Assembly (NCBI RefSeq): GCF_041080655.1
Contig: NZ_CP163525.1
Coordinates: 3,782,001 to 3,846,000 of the forward strand
Direction of reading: 5' to 3'
Origin: Streptomyces sp. CG4
GTDB lineage: Bacteria; Actinomycetota; Actinomycetes; Streptomycetales; Streptomycetaceae
DNA: 64,000 bases
A program made the translations under genes and the position numbers. Below the pieces are notes generated by a model. It saw nothing but the letters and a program-made list of their open reading frames with translations, searched no databases and had not been told where the DNA came from. Of the stretch, positions 16,900-25,172 are shown piece after piece; position 1 is the stretch's first letter, and each line of letters starts with the position of its first letter.

Positions 16900-17634
16900 T
16901 CATGTCGACTCACCCAGCGTGCGGGGGCCGTCATCCGTCACACCTTCACCACCGTCGTCCGCGGCGCCCTGGACACCCAGGTTCCGGGCGAGCCGCTTCA
17001 GCCCCCGGTGGGCGGCCGTGCGGACGGCGCCGGGGCGCTTGCCGAGGACGCGTGCGGCAGCCGGGCCGTCGAGGCCGACGACCACCCGCAGCAGCACGGC
17101 CTCGGCCTGGTCGCGCGGCAGGCTGCGCACCAGCTCCAGCGCCCGCTCGGTGGAGAGCGACTCCAGGGCCTGGTCGTGGGTGCTGAGCCGGCCGGGCAGC
17201 TCCAGCGCGTCCTGTTCGAGCGGCGCGCTGCGGGGCCGTACCCGCCGACGGCGCAGATGGTCCAGGGCGCGGTGCCGGGCGATGGTCGCGGTCCAGCCGC
17301 GGAAGCCGGCGCCGTCGCCCTTGAAGCGGCCGAGGTCGCGGGCGATCTCCAGCCAGGCGTCACCGGCCACGTCCTCCGCGTCCTCGCCGACGAGGCCCCG
17401 CAGATAGCCGAGCAGGCCGGGCTGCACGATCCGGTAGGCCACCGCGAAGGCGGACTCGTCGCCGTCCTGGGCGCGCGCGACGGCCGCGCCCAGCTCCCCG
17501 TCCCGCGGCTGCGCGCGCCGGGGTTCGCCTCCCTGGCCCAAGACGTCCTCGTTCGTGCCGAGTTCATGGCCACTGCGTGGCGCGTCCGTCACGGTCCGAC
17601 ACGCTCCGGCCGTGTCTCCGCCTTCCACGATCAT
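16900..17634 (-). CDS. ECF-like RNA polymerase sigma factor, second copy
   Basis: The 244-residue protein matches the sigma factor at 5381-6043 along its whole core: region 2 (DESAFAVAYRIVQPGLLGYL, EDAEDVAGDAWLEIARDLGR, FRGWTATIARHRALDHLR) and region 4 (LPRDQAEAVLLRVVVGLDG, then RPGAVRTAAHRGLKRL). It has about 25 extra N-terminal residues compared with the first copy. The start is uncertain: ATG 17634 has GAGG at long spacing, and a GTG 14 codons later is possible. Its downstream neighbour is the matching membrane protein, so this is a second complete cassette of the same type. In S. coelicolor I recall two neighbouring ECF genes (SCO4864, SCO4866) in this position. Confidence 0.9.
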   Translation of the reverse strand: MIVEGGDTAGACRTVTDAPRSGHELGTNEDVLGQGGEPRRAQPRDGELGAAVARAQDGDESAFAVAYRIVQPGLLGYLRGLVGEDAEDVAGDAWLEIARDLGRFKGDGAGFRGWTATIARHRALDHLRRRRVRPRSAPLEQDALELPGRLSTHDQALESLSTERALELVRSLPRDQAEAVLLRVVVGLDGPAAARVLGKRPGAVRTAAHRGLKRLARNLGVQGAADDGGEGVTDDGPRTLGEST

Positions 17635-17755
17635 CTGCGCCGGGCCTCACAGAAGTGTCACAGCGATACGGCGGCCCCGGCCGACGGGACGGTGACGTTT
17701 TCGTGGACGGTTGCGCTGGGAAGTGTCGCCCGGCCCCGTGACGCTCCCACCCCGA

Positions 17756-18157
17756 TCAGTGGGGGGCGGTCGCGTCGCGGCAGAGCAGGCGCAGCGAGCC
17801 GTGGCCGCCGTAGGCGCGGCGGGCCTCGTCGATGGGGTCCCAGAGCCGGCCGTCGGGGGTGCGCACCCAGTGGTCGCCGCCGGTCGTCCACCACTCGGCG
17901 CCGGTCTGGCGGACGATCACCTCACCGGCGTAGGCGCCGAAGCCGCGCAGCACGCTGTCGACGGCGGCGTACGGCGGCCCCTCGCGCCGAATCTCCTCGA
18001 TCATCCGGTCGACCCGCCACAGGCTCTGCGCCGAGTAGTCGAGCCGGACCCGGGCGCCCTCGCGCATCGTCGCCACGGTGTCCGCGGCCCATCGCACGGG
18101 CTTCGCCGCGGCCTGTGGCCGGGTCTCCTGCTGGGGTGTCACGTACTGGGCTGTCAC
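17756..18157 (-). CDS. Small protein of unknown function
   Basis: This 133-residue protein has no recognised catalytic motif. A helical N-terminal half (LDYSAQSLWRVDRMIEEIRR) is followed by VDSVLRGFGAYAGEVIVRQT, EWWTTGGDHWVRTPDG and WDPIDEARRAYGG. The GAYAGEVIVRQTGAEW pattern resembles the DUF3806-type proteins of actinobacteria, but I am not certain of that. It has no signal peptide or membrane segment. The start is weakly defined: GTG 18157 has no clear ribosome binding site, and GTG 18142 is an alternative. It lies between the second sigma cassette and another unknown gene on the same strand. Confidence 0.75.
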   Translation of the reverse strand: MTAQYVTPQQETRPQAAAKPVRWAADTVATMREGARVRLDYSAQSLWRVDRMIEEIRREGPPYAAVDSVLRGFGAYAGEVIVRQTGAEWWTTGGDHWVRTPDGRLWDPIDEARRAYGGHGSLRLLCRDATAPH

Positions 18158-18310
18158 ATAGGGAAGAGCGATGGGTTCCGCCCATCCGTCACGCCTCAGA
18201 GATACGTTCCGCCAACCGTCGCAGGACTACCCCAGCTCCACCGCACGACAGTCACAGGACTTGCTCATGCAGGGGGTTTGACCGGGAGACGCCCCCGCAT
18301 CCGGTGCCCG

Positions 18311-18880
18311 TCACTCCCCGGACCCCGCCTCGACACGTGCCCGGCGTGACACCACCGCACGCAACACCCGACGCCCCTCGACCGACAGGTCCAGCGCGCG
18401 ACGCAGACCGTGCGGCCCGTGCTCGGCCAAGAGGTCCAGTACGGCGGTCTGCCGCCGCAGCTCGGCCGCGACCAGCGGCGGCAGGTCCGCCGTGTCGCCC
18501 GCCCGCCCCGCGTCGAGGCCGGCGGCGTCCGGCGTGCCGTCCGCCGCCGGGTCCAGCAGCCGGTGCACGCGCAGCGCGGCGACCGAGCAGGCGTCCGCCC
18601 AGGGCCGTACCGCTTCGGCGGTCCGGTCGGCCGGTGCCGCCTGCAGCATCCGGCGGACCAGCCGTGCCGCCTCCTCGTCGCCGGGCTCCTCCGTGCCGAG
18701 CGCCCCGCGGGCCTTCTGCAGACTTCCGCCCCAGTCGGAGCCGTCGGCGAGGCTCGCCCACAGGGGCCGCAGCAGTTCGTCGTCGGCACCGAGCAGAGGC
18801 AGGCACCGGTCCAAACAAGCCAGTCCGCTGGCCGCCAGTCCGCGTTCGTCGGCCTGTGCGATTCGTTCCACCAGGCTCAT
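18311..18880 (-). CDS. Helical protein of unknown function
   Basis: I do not recognise this 189-residue protein. It is predicted mostly helical and acidic (MSLVERIAQADERGLAASGL, DDELLRPLWASLADGSD, RTAEAVRPWADACSVAALRV, ELRRQTAVLDLLAEHG), without signal peptide or membrane segment. ATG 18880 has GGGAGA 7 nt upstream, which decides the start over a longer frame. Downstream, on the same strand, is the unknown gene at 17756-18157, 153 bp away. Confidence 0.75.
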   Translation of the reverse strand: MSLVERIAQADERGLAASGLACLDRCLPLLGADDELLRPLWASLADGSDWGGSLQKARGALGTEEPGDEEAARLVRRMLQAAPADRTAEAVRPWADACSVAALRVHRLLDPAADGTPDAAGLDAGRAGDTADLPPLVAAELRRQTAVLDLLAEHGPHGLRRALDLSVEGRRVLRAVVSRRARVEAGSGE

Positions 18881-19021
18881 GAAATGTCTCCCTCGCCGGG
18901 GCGCCGACCGGTACGGAGCCCGCACTTCCCCTTACTGCGTGCGAAACCCTCCGGGTGTCACAGGGGGCGGCTACTGGGATGGTGGGTGTCTGTTGTATGC
19001 CGGGTGGTGGTGGTTTGTGGG

Positions 19022-19049
19022 TGGTCGCGCAGTTCCCCGCGCCCCTTGG
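19022..19049. repeat. Streptomyces intergenic repeat, short form
   Basis: The run TGGTCGCGCAGTTCCCCGCG at 19022-19041, continuing CCCCTTGG to 19049, is a sequence seen in hundreds of Streptomyces intergenic regions. It lies just after the hexosaminidase gene. Longer forms are at 21356-21413 and 33343-33397. Confidence 0.6.
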
Positions 19050-19054
19050 TGGGT

Positions 19055-20707
19055 TCAGCCGAGCTTGGCTGAAAGTTGCTGGAAGTCCAGCCAGGACAAA
19101 GGCGGCTTGCCCGGATCCCACAGCTTCTGCACGGTGGCTCGCAGCGGCATCCGTATCCCTGCCGCGACCTGGTCCTCGGTCTGCGCGTCCGGGAAGTCGC
19201 ACCACACCGCGAACGTCCCGCCGAGGACCTGGCCGTCGTAGCTCGCCGGTACGGCGGTCGTGCCGCGCAGCACGAGCGGGCTCCACTGCTCGTAGATCCG
19301 CTGCCCGGTCGGGTAGACGAAGGTCTGCGGCTGCCCGAGGACGTAGTAGAGGAACTCGTCGTTGTAGTTGACGAGCTTGCGGCCCGCGCTCAGGTACTCC
19401 ACGGGCTGCCGGGCGCCGAGCTCCTTGCCGGTCCAGTAGGCGGCCTGGAGGTCCTTGGCCGCCTGCACGGACGTACCGCGGTAGAAGCCGTCGTTCCACG
19501 CCCGCATGGTCCTGCCGTGCGCGCGGACGGTTGCGGCGCGGTCGTTCAGCCAGCCGGTGGTGAGGTCGGCGACGGTGCCGCCGGAGCCGTACTTCTGCCG
19601 GGCGGCGGCCGCGAGCTGCGGATAGGAGGCCTGCGGGTCCTTCACGGTCAGCGCCTGGTACTCGTCGCCGCCGAGGTGCCACTGACTGCCGGTGAACAGC
19701 CCCGCGTACTCGTTCAGCAGATCGTCGACGAGCTTCGCGGCGGCGGGCTTGGAGATGTCGACGGCGCCCTTGGTGGCGACCGCGCTCGCGTTGCGCAGCT
19801 GCAGGTCGGGGTGGGCGGCGAGGACCGCGCCCAGATGCCCCGGCGAGTCGATCTCGGGCACGACGGTGATGTGCCGGCTGTTCGCCAGGTCCACGATCTT
19901 CTTGACCTGCGCCTTGGTGAGGTGGTCCTTGGAGACGATCTCGGGATGGCTGGTGGACTCGATCCGGAAGGCCTGGTCGTCGGAGAAGTGCAGCCCCAGC
20001 TCGTTGAACTTCAGGTCCCCCAGCTCGCGTATTCGGTCCTCGATCCAGGACTCGCTGAACGGCTTGCGCGCGATGTCCAGCATGAACCCGCGCACCGGCT
20101 TGGCGGGCTCGTCCCGTACGACCCCCTCCGGCGCCGTACCGCCGCCGTGGACCTCCTGCTTCAGCGTGCGGGTGCCGTAGAACACCCCCGCCTCGCCCGG
20201 CCCGCTGATGTCGACGCGCCCGTCGCGGACGGTCATCGTGTACGACTCCTGGTTCCCGCCCCCGCCGCCGAGCGCGAGCCGGACGTCCCCCGCCCGCACA
20301 TCGTCCTTCTGCCCGGCATAGGTCAGCCCCAGCTCCCCGGCCACCAGTTCCCCCGCACCGGCCAGCTCCCCGTCGCTGACGACCACCCGGTCCGCCTTCT
20401 GCGGTCTCCAGCCGGGTCCGCGCGCCGCGGTGTGCGAGCGCACGGCGGGTATCGTGCGCGGCGCCGGGGAGAGCGGATAGGACCGGCCGGTCGAACTCGC
20501 CGAGGGCGTGGCCGCACCGCCGGTCTCGGCCACCCGGCCGGACGACGACTGCCGCGCGCTCCCGTCCCCCGCCCCGCCGTCACCGCCCGACGAGGCCCAC
20601 ACCCCGACGCCCGTGCCGAGCGCGACGGTCCCGACGAACGCGGCGGCCACGACCGTCCGCTTACGCATCACCTGCTGCGCCATAGCCCGGCGCTTGTGCT
20701 GGGTCAC
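19055..20707 (-). CDS. Secreted beta-N-acetylhexosaminidase (GH20)
   Basis: The 550-residue protein has an N-terminal signal (MTQHKRRAMAQQVMRKRTVV, then a hydrophobic stretch), a GH20b-like small domain (about 75-180) and the catalytic barrel. Key motifs are LGLHFSDDQAFRIES, VVPEIDSPGHLGA and HLGGDEYQ with the Asp-Glu catalytic pair near residue 345, and the C-terminal GTFAVWCDFPDAQ. The family cleaves terminal GlcNAc from chitin oligomers or glycoconjugates, using the substrate acetamido group. GTG 20707 is preferred to ATG 20683: a TACGTT box ends 6 nt before it, which fits a leaderless mRNA, and neither start has a Shine-Dalgarno sequence. The promoter region is shared with the divergent OHCU-like gene. 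Confidence 0.92.
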   Translation of the reverse strand: MTQHKRRAMAQQVMRKRTVVAAAFVGTVALGTGVGVWASSGGDGGAGDGSARQSSSGRVAETGGAATPSASSTGRSYPLSPAPRTIPAVRSHTAARGPGWRPQKADRVVVSDGELAGAGELVAGELGLTYAGQKDDVRAGDVRLALGGGGGNQESYTMTVRDGRVDISGPGEAGVFYGTRTLKQEVHGGGTAPEGVVRDEPAKPVRGFMLDIARKPFSESWIEDRIRELGDLKFNELGLHFSDDQAFRIESTSHPEIVSKDHLTKAQVKKIVDLANSRHITVVPEIDSPGHLGAVLAAHPDLQLRNASAVATKGAVDISKPAAAKLVDDLLNEYAGLFTGSQWHLGGDEYQALTVKDPQASYPQLAAAARQKYGSGGTVADLTTGWLNDRAATVRAHGRTMRAWNDGFYRGTSVQAAKDLQAAYWTGKELGARQPVEYLSAGRKLVNYNDEFLYYVLGQPQTFVYPTGQRIYEQWSPLVLRGTTAVPASYDGQVLGGTFAVWCDFPDAQTEDQVAAGIRMPLRATVQKLWDPGKPPLSWLDFQQLSAKLG

Positions 20708-20713
20708 TCTGCC

Positions 20714-20719
20714 AACGTA
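20714..20719 (-). promoter_or_regulatory. -10 box of leaderless hexosaminidase transcript
   Basis: TACGTT on the minus strand with 6 nt to GTG 20707. Confidence 0.45.
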
Positions 20720-20861
20720 CGACCGATCCGCGCGTCGCCCGTCATCCAGCCCTTCCGAAACTCTGCCGTTCGGGTGAATTTCAGGCATCACACGGACACA
20801 CAGTGACCACTCTCGATAACCTGACGACACACCTTTCACAGCATCCCCTGCCACGCCACAT

Positions 20862-21434
20862 GTGACGCGAGGAACCACGCTGCCCGCCCACCGCCTACCC
20901 TCTCTCCCCAGGCCCCTCGACGCGTTCAACACCGCACCCACCGACGAGGCCCGCTCCCTCCTGCTGCACTGCCTGCACAGCCTGCGCTGGTCCCACCGCA
21001 TCGCGGACCACCGCCCCTATCCCGACCTGGAGTCCCTCCTGGCCGCGGCGGACGAGGCGGCGTACGACCTGTCACCGGGCGACCTTTCGGAGGCCCTGGC
21101 GGGAGAATCCCTCCCCGAACTGCCCGAGGGCACCTACTCCGCGGCCCACATGGCCCTGAGCGCGGCCCACGCGGCCTACGAGGCCCGATTCGGGCACGCG
21201 TTCGTCATCTATCTGGGCGACACCCACCCGGACGAGTCCCTCGACCGCATCCTCGAAGCCATCCGATCACGATTGACAAACGATCCGGAGGAGGAACGGG
21301 TGATAGCGGCGGAGGAACTCCGGCAACTGGCAAACGAGCGGTTGGCGCAACTCCTCAGGGGCGCGGGACCCTGTCCATCAGCGGCTCCGCCGCGGGGCAC
21401 GACCAGCCACAACGCACCCGCACACGGCAAATAA
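20862..21434 (+). CDS. OHCU-decarboxylase-like protein, probably inactive
   Basis: The 190-residue protein follows the 2-oxo-4-hydroxy-4-carboxy-5-ureidoimidazoline decarboxylase fold of urate breakdown: LDAFNTAPTDEARSLLLHCL, YDLSPGDLSEALAGE, AAYEARFGHAFVIYLG and RSRLTNDPEEERVIAAEELR. The catalytic His region (normally AGHPxIG) reads AGESLPEL, and the SxxEQ motif reads YSAAHMAL, so key residues are missing. No other ureide-pathway gene is nearby. The last 25 codons (from about nt 21357) are read from a Streptomyces intergenic repeat, so the C-terminus appears to have been extended or altered by that element. GTG 20862 is the only reasonable start but has no clear ribosome binding site. Confidence 0.75.
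   Translation: MTRGTTLPAHRLPSLPRPLDAFNTAPTDEARSLLLHCLHSLRWSHRIADHRPYPDLESLLAAADEAAYDLSPGDLSEALAGESLPELPEGTYSAAHMALSAAHAAYEARFGHAFVIYLGDTHPDESLDRILEAIRSRLTNDPEEERVIAAEELRQLANERLAQLLRGAGPCPSAAPPRGTTSHNAPAHGK
21356..21413. repeat. Streptomyces intergenic repeat, long form, inside a coding 3' end
   Basis: CAGGGGCGCGGGACC starts the element, GCGGCTCCGCCGCGG is its central hairpin and CACGACCAGCCACAAC its end. It is the reverse orientation of the element at 33343-33397. Here it supplies the last codons of the OHCU-like gene. Confidence 0.55.
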
Positions 21435-21624
21435 GAGGACACACCACCCCGGTAGCCGCCCGGCCGTACCCCATCCGGTGCCAGTTTGATCACACAGCCA
21501 GGCCCCCCGTAAGCGGCAGCGCACCGCATGGATACGATGCTGGGGGCCGGTGGACCGTACCCGGCCGGGCCCGACCGACAGAGAAGCCGGCGCGGCCCCA
21601 ATCCCCGCTCCCGGAGGGACTTCC

Positions 21625-22005
21625 GTGCCGGCTGGAACGCTGTACCGCGGCCGGGAAGGAATGTGGTCGTGGGTGGCTCACCGAGTCACCGGTGTCCTCA
21701 TTTTCTTCTTCCTGTTCGTTCACGTCCTGGACACCGCTCTCGTGCGTGTCTCCCCCGAGGACTACGACAAGGTCGTAGCCACGTACAAGACCCCGATCGT
21801 CGCGCTGCTGGAGTACGGCCTCGTCGCCGCCATCCTCTTCCACGCGCTCAACGGCCTGCGCGTCATCGCCGTCGACTTCTGGTCGAAGGGCCCGCGCTAC
21901 CAGAAGCAGATGTTCTGGACCGTGATGGGTGTCTGGGTCGTCCTGATGGCCGGTGCGATCTACCCCGTGCTCGGCCACGCCGCTCGTGTCCTGTTCGGGA
22001 GCTGA
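21625..22005 (+). CDS. sdhC: Succinate dehydrogenase cytochrome b556 subunit
   Basis: The 126-residue protein has three membrane helices (about 20-40, 63-84 and 102-122) and the family motif SWVAHRVTGV, followed by FHALNGLRVIAVDF with a candidate haem-ligand His. It anchors SdhAB and carries electrons to menaquinone in the membrane. GTG 21625 is chosen for the GGAGGG 6 nt upstream; longer frames start in GC-rich noncoding sequence. It is the first gene of sdhCDAB, with sdhD 5 nt downstream. A TACGAT box at 21533-21538 could be the -10 of the operon promoter. Confidence 0.93.
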   Translation: MPAGTLYRGREGMWSWVAHRVTGVLIFFFLFVHVLDTALVRVSPEDYDKVVATYKTPIVALLEYGLVAAILFHALNGLRVIAVDFWSKGPRYQKQMFWTVMGVWVVLMAGAIYPVLGHAARVLFGS

Positions 22006-22010
22006 CGCAG

Positions 22011-22493
22011 ATGTCCACGACTGAAACCACCGCGTCCGGCGTCGGCCCCGTCGAGGGCGCCCCGCTCTACGACGTCGACAACCCGGCCCCGCTGATCGAG
22101 GCGCCACGCAAGCGCACCAAGAAGACCCCGAAGTCGACCCGGGGCAACTTCGAGCTGGCGGCCTGGCTGTTCATGCGCCTGTCCGGCGTCGTGCTGGTCG
22201 TCCTGGTCCTCGGCCACCTGCTGATCCAGCTCGTGCTGGACGGCGGTGTCTCCAAGATCGGCTTCGCCTTCGTGGCCGGCCGCTGGGCGAGCCCCTTCTG
22301 GCAGGTCTGGGACCTCCTCATGCTCTGGCTCGCGATGCTGCACGGCGCCAACGGCCTGCGCACGGTCATCAACGACTACGCGGAGCGCGCGAACACCCGG
22401 CTGTGGCTGAAGGGCCTGCTCTACACGGCCACGGTGTTCACCATCCTGCTGGGCACGCTGGTGATCTTCACCTTCGACCCGAACATCCGCTAG
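22011..22493 (+). CDS. sdhD: Succinate dehydrogenase hydrophobic membrane anchor subunit
   Basis: The 160-residue protein has a polar 45-residue N-terminus and three membrane helices (about 55-78, 98-118 and 130-152). MRLSGVVLVVLVLGHLL and MLHGANGLRTVINDYAERAN are typical of actinobacterial SdhD, the latter with a quinone- or haem-site His. ATG 22011 follows sdhC by 5 nt, so expression is coupled. It forms the membrane part of complex II together with SdhC. Confidence 0.93.
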   Translation: MSTTETTASGVGPVEGAPLYDVDNPAPLIEAPRKRTKKTPKSTRGNFELAAWLFMRLSGVVLVVLVLGHLLIQLVLDGGVSKIGFAFVAGRWASPFWQVWDLLMLWLAMLHGANGLRTVINDYAERANTRLWLKGLLYTATVFTILLGTLVIFTFDPNIR

Positions 22494-22512
22494 GCACGGG
22501 GCTGCGAGAATC

Positions 22513-24267
22513 ATGAAGATCCACAAGTACGACACCGTCATCGTCGGCGCCGGTGGCGCGGGCATGCGCGCGGCCATCGAGTCGACGAAGCGCAGCCGCA
22601 CCGCCGTGCTGACCAAGCTCTACCCCACCCGCTCCCACACGGGCGCCGCGCAGGGCGGTATGGCCGCCGCGCTCGCCAACGTGGAGGAGGACAACTGGGA
22701 GTGGCACACCTTCGACACGGTCAAGGGCGGTGACTACCTGGTCGACCAGGACGCCGCCGAGATCCTGGCGAAGGAGGCCATCGACGCCGTCCTCGACCTG
22801 GAGAAGATGGGCCTGCCGTTCAACCGGACGCCCGACGGGACGATCGACCAGCGCCGCTTCGGCGGTCACTCCCGCAACCACGGCGAGGCCCCGGTCCGCC
22901 GGTCCTGCTACGCCGCGGACCGCACCGGCCACATGATCCTCCAGACGCTGTACCAGAACTGCGTCAAGGAAGGCGTGGAGTTCTTCAACGAGTTCTACGT
23001 CCTGGACCAGCTGATCACCGAGGTCGACGGGGTCAAGCACTCCGCCGGTGTAATCGCCTACGAGCTGGCCACCGGTGAGATCCACGTCTTCCAGGCGAAG
23101 GCAGTCATCTACGCCTCCGGCGGCACCGGCAAGTTCTTCAAGGTGACCTCCAACGCGCACACCCTGACGGGTGACGGCCAGGCCGCGTGCTACCGCCGGG
23201 GTCTGCCGCTGGAGGACATGGAGTTCTTCCAGTTCCACCCGACCGGCATCTGGCGCATGGGCATCCTGCTGACGGAGGGCGCCCGTGGTGAGGGCGGCAT
23301 CCTCCGCAACAAGGACGGCGAGCGCTTCATGGAGAAGTACGCGCCGGTCATGAAGGACCTCGCCTCGCGTGACGTGGTCTCCCGCTCCATCTACACGGAG
23401 ATCCGCGAGGGCCGTGGCTGTGGTCCCGAGGGCGACCACGTCTACCTCGACCTGACGCACCTCCCGCCGGAGCAGCTGGACGCCAAGCTGCCGGACATCA
23501 CCGAGTTCGCGCGGACCTACCTCGGCATCGAGCCGTACACGGACCCGATCCCGATCCAGCCGACCGCGCACTACGCGATGGGCGGCATCCCGACGAACGT
23601 CGAGGGTGAGGTCCTGTCGGACAACACCACGGTCGTCCCGGGTCTGTACGCGGCCGGCGAGGTCGCCTGTGTCTCCGTGCACGGCGCCAACCGCCTCGGC
23701 ACCAACTCGCTGCTGGACATCAACGTCTTCGGCCGCCGCGCCGGCATCGCCGCCGCCGAGTACGCCCACACGGCGGACTTCGTCGAGCTGCCGGAGAACC
23801 CGGAGTCGTTCGTCGTCGAGCAGATCGAGCGGCTGCGCGAGTCCACCGGCAACGAGCGGGTGGCCACGCTCCGCAAGGAGCTGCAGGAGACCATGGACGC
23901 CAACGTCATGGTGTTCCGCACCGAGCAGACGATCAAGACGGCCGTCGAGAAGATCGCCGAGCTGCGCGAGCGCTACAAGAACGTCTCGATCCAGGACAAG
24001 GGCAAGCGGTTCAACACGGACCTGCTGGAGGCCATCGAGCTGGGCAACCTGCTCGAACTGGCCGAGGTCATGGCCGTCTCCGCCCTGGCCCGCAAGGAGT
24101 CCCGCGGCGGTCACTACCGCGAGGACTACCCCAACCGCGACGACGTCAACTTCATGCGCCACACCATGGCGTACCGCGAGGTGGGCGACGACGGCGCCGA
24201 GTCCATCCGTCTCGACTACAAGCCGGTCGTCCAGACCCGCTACCAGCCGATGGAGCGTAAGTACTGA
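22513..24267 (+). CDS. sdhA: Succinate dehydrogenase flavoprotein subunit
   Basis: The 584-residue protein has the N-terminal FAD-binding motif VIVGAGGAGMRAAIE, the covalent FAD-attachment His in RSHTGAAQGGMAAAL, the fumarate-site segment FHPTGIW and the signature RLGTNSLLDINVFGRRAG. It oxidises succinate to fumarate in the TCA cycle, on the cytoplasmic face of the membrane complex. The length is normal. Its TGA overlaps the sdhB start by one base (TGATG). Confidence 0.98.
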   Translation: MKIHKYDTVIVGAGGAGMRAAIESTKRSRTAVLTKLYPTRSHTGAAQGGMAAALANVEEDNWEWHTFDTVKGGDYLVDQDAAEILAKEAIDAVLDLEKMGLPFNRTPDGTIDQRRFGGHSRNHGEAPVRRSCYAADRTGHMILQTLYQNCVKEGVEFFNEFYVLDQLITEVDGVKHSAGVIAYELATGEIHVFQAKAVIYASGGTGKFFKVTSNAHTLTGDGQAACYRRGLPLEDMEFFQFHPTGIWRMGILLTEGARGEGGILRNKDGERFMEKYAPVMKDLASRDVVSRSIYTEIREGRGCGPEGDHVYLDLTHLPPEQLDAKLPDITEFARTYLGIEPYTDPIPIQPTAHYAMGGIPTNVEGEVLSDNTTVVPGLYAAGEVACVSVHGANRLGTNSLLDINVFGRRAGIAAAEYAHTADFVELPENPESFVVEQIERLRESTGNERVATLRKELQETMDANVMVFRTEQTIKTAVEKIAELRERYKNVSIQDKGKRFNTDLLEAIELGNLLELAEVMAVSALARKESRGGHYREDYPNRDDVNFMRHTMAYREVGDDGAESIRLDYKPVVQTRYQPMERKY

Positions 24268-25028
24268 TGGCTACCCCCGTTCTGGACAAGGTGGAGGCGG
24301 AGTCCGCCGCGTCCCCTTACATCACCGTCACGTTCCGCGTCCGCCGGTTCAACCCGGAGGTCTCCGCGGAGGCGGTCTGGGAAGACTTCCAGCTGGAGAT
24401 CGACCCCAAGGAGCGCGTCCTCGACGGCCTCCACAAGATCAAGTGGGACGTCGACGGCACTCTCACCTTCCGCCGCTCGTGCGCGCACGGCATCTGCGGC
24501 TCGGACGCGATGCGGATCAACGGCAAGAACCGCCTTGCCTGCAAGACGCTGATCAAGGACATCAACCCCGAGAAGCCGATCACGGTCGAGCCCATCAAGG
24601 GCCTGACGGTCCTGAAGGACCTGGTCGTGGACATGGAGCCGTTCTTCCAGGCGTACCGGGACGTCATGCCGTTCCTGGTCACCAAGGACACGAACGAGCC
24701 GACGCGCGAGCGGCTGCAGTCCGCCGAGGACCGTGAGCGCTTCGACGACACGACGAAGTGCATCCTCTGCGCGGCCTGCACGTCCTCCTGCCCGGTGTTC
24801 TGGAACGACGGCCAGTACTTCGGTCCGGCCGCGATCGTGAACGCCCACCGCTTCATCTTCGACAGCCGGGACGAGGCGGGCGAGCAGCGCCTGGAGATCC
24901 TCAACGACCGTGACGGCGTGTGGCGTTGCCGGACGACCTTCAACTGCACGGACGCCTGCCCGCGCGGTATCGAGGTCACCAAGGCGATCCAGGAAGTGAA
25001 GCGCGCGCTGATCACCCGCCGTTACTGA
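24267..25028 (+). CDS. sdhB: Succinate dehydrogenase iron-sulfur subunit
   Basis: The 253-residue protein has three cluster motifs in order: the 2Fe-2S ligands in RRSCAHGICGSDAM (with a later Cys in RLACKTL), the 4Fe-4S motif CILCAACTSSCPVFW, and the 3Fe-4S Cys in FNCTDACPRGIEVTKAI. It passes electrons from SdhA to the membrane subunits. It starts on the last base of the sdhA stop codon and ends the operon before a strong terminator. Confidence 0.98.
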   Translation: MATPVLDKVEAESAASPYITVTFRVRRFNPEVSAEAVWEDFQLEIDPKERVLDGLHKIKWDVDGTLTFRRSCAHGICGSDAMRINGKNRLACKTLIKDINPEKPITVEPIKGLTVLKDLVVDMEPFFQAYRDVMPFLVTKDTNEPTRERLQSAEDRERFDDTTKCILCAACTSSCPVFWNDGQYFGPAAIVNAHRFIFDSRDEAGEQRLEILNDRDGVWRCRTTFNCTDACPRGIEVTKAIQEVKRALITRRY

Positions 25029-25064
25029 TCTTCACGGGATCTTCACCGATCCTTCCCAAGTGGG

Positions 25065-25114
25065 CCGAGGGCCCTGCTTCCGATCCTCTGGAAGCAGGGC
25101 CCTCGGGCGTTTTT
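25065..25114 (+). terminator. Strong intrinsic terminator of sdhCDAB
   Basis: A perfect 17-bp stem (25065-25081 with 25090-25106; core GAGGGCCCTGCTTCC) has an 8-nt loop and is followed by GGCG and five T (25110-25114). It lies 37 nt after the sdhB stop and is the clearest Rho-independent terminator in the window. Confidence 0.93.
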
Positions 25115-25160
25115 GCCGCATTTCGCCACGCTGTTGACGGGTTTCCCTGCTCGACGGTTC

Positions 25161-25166
25161 TAATCT
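25161..25166 (+). promoter_or_regulatory. -10 box of leaderless VOC-gene transcript
   Basis: TAATCT with 6 nt to ATG 25173. TTGACG at 25134-25139 is a possible -35, but the 21-nt spacing is long; using the overlapping TCTAAT (25159-25164) it is 19. Confidence 0.5.
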
Positions 25167-25172
25167 GACGAC

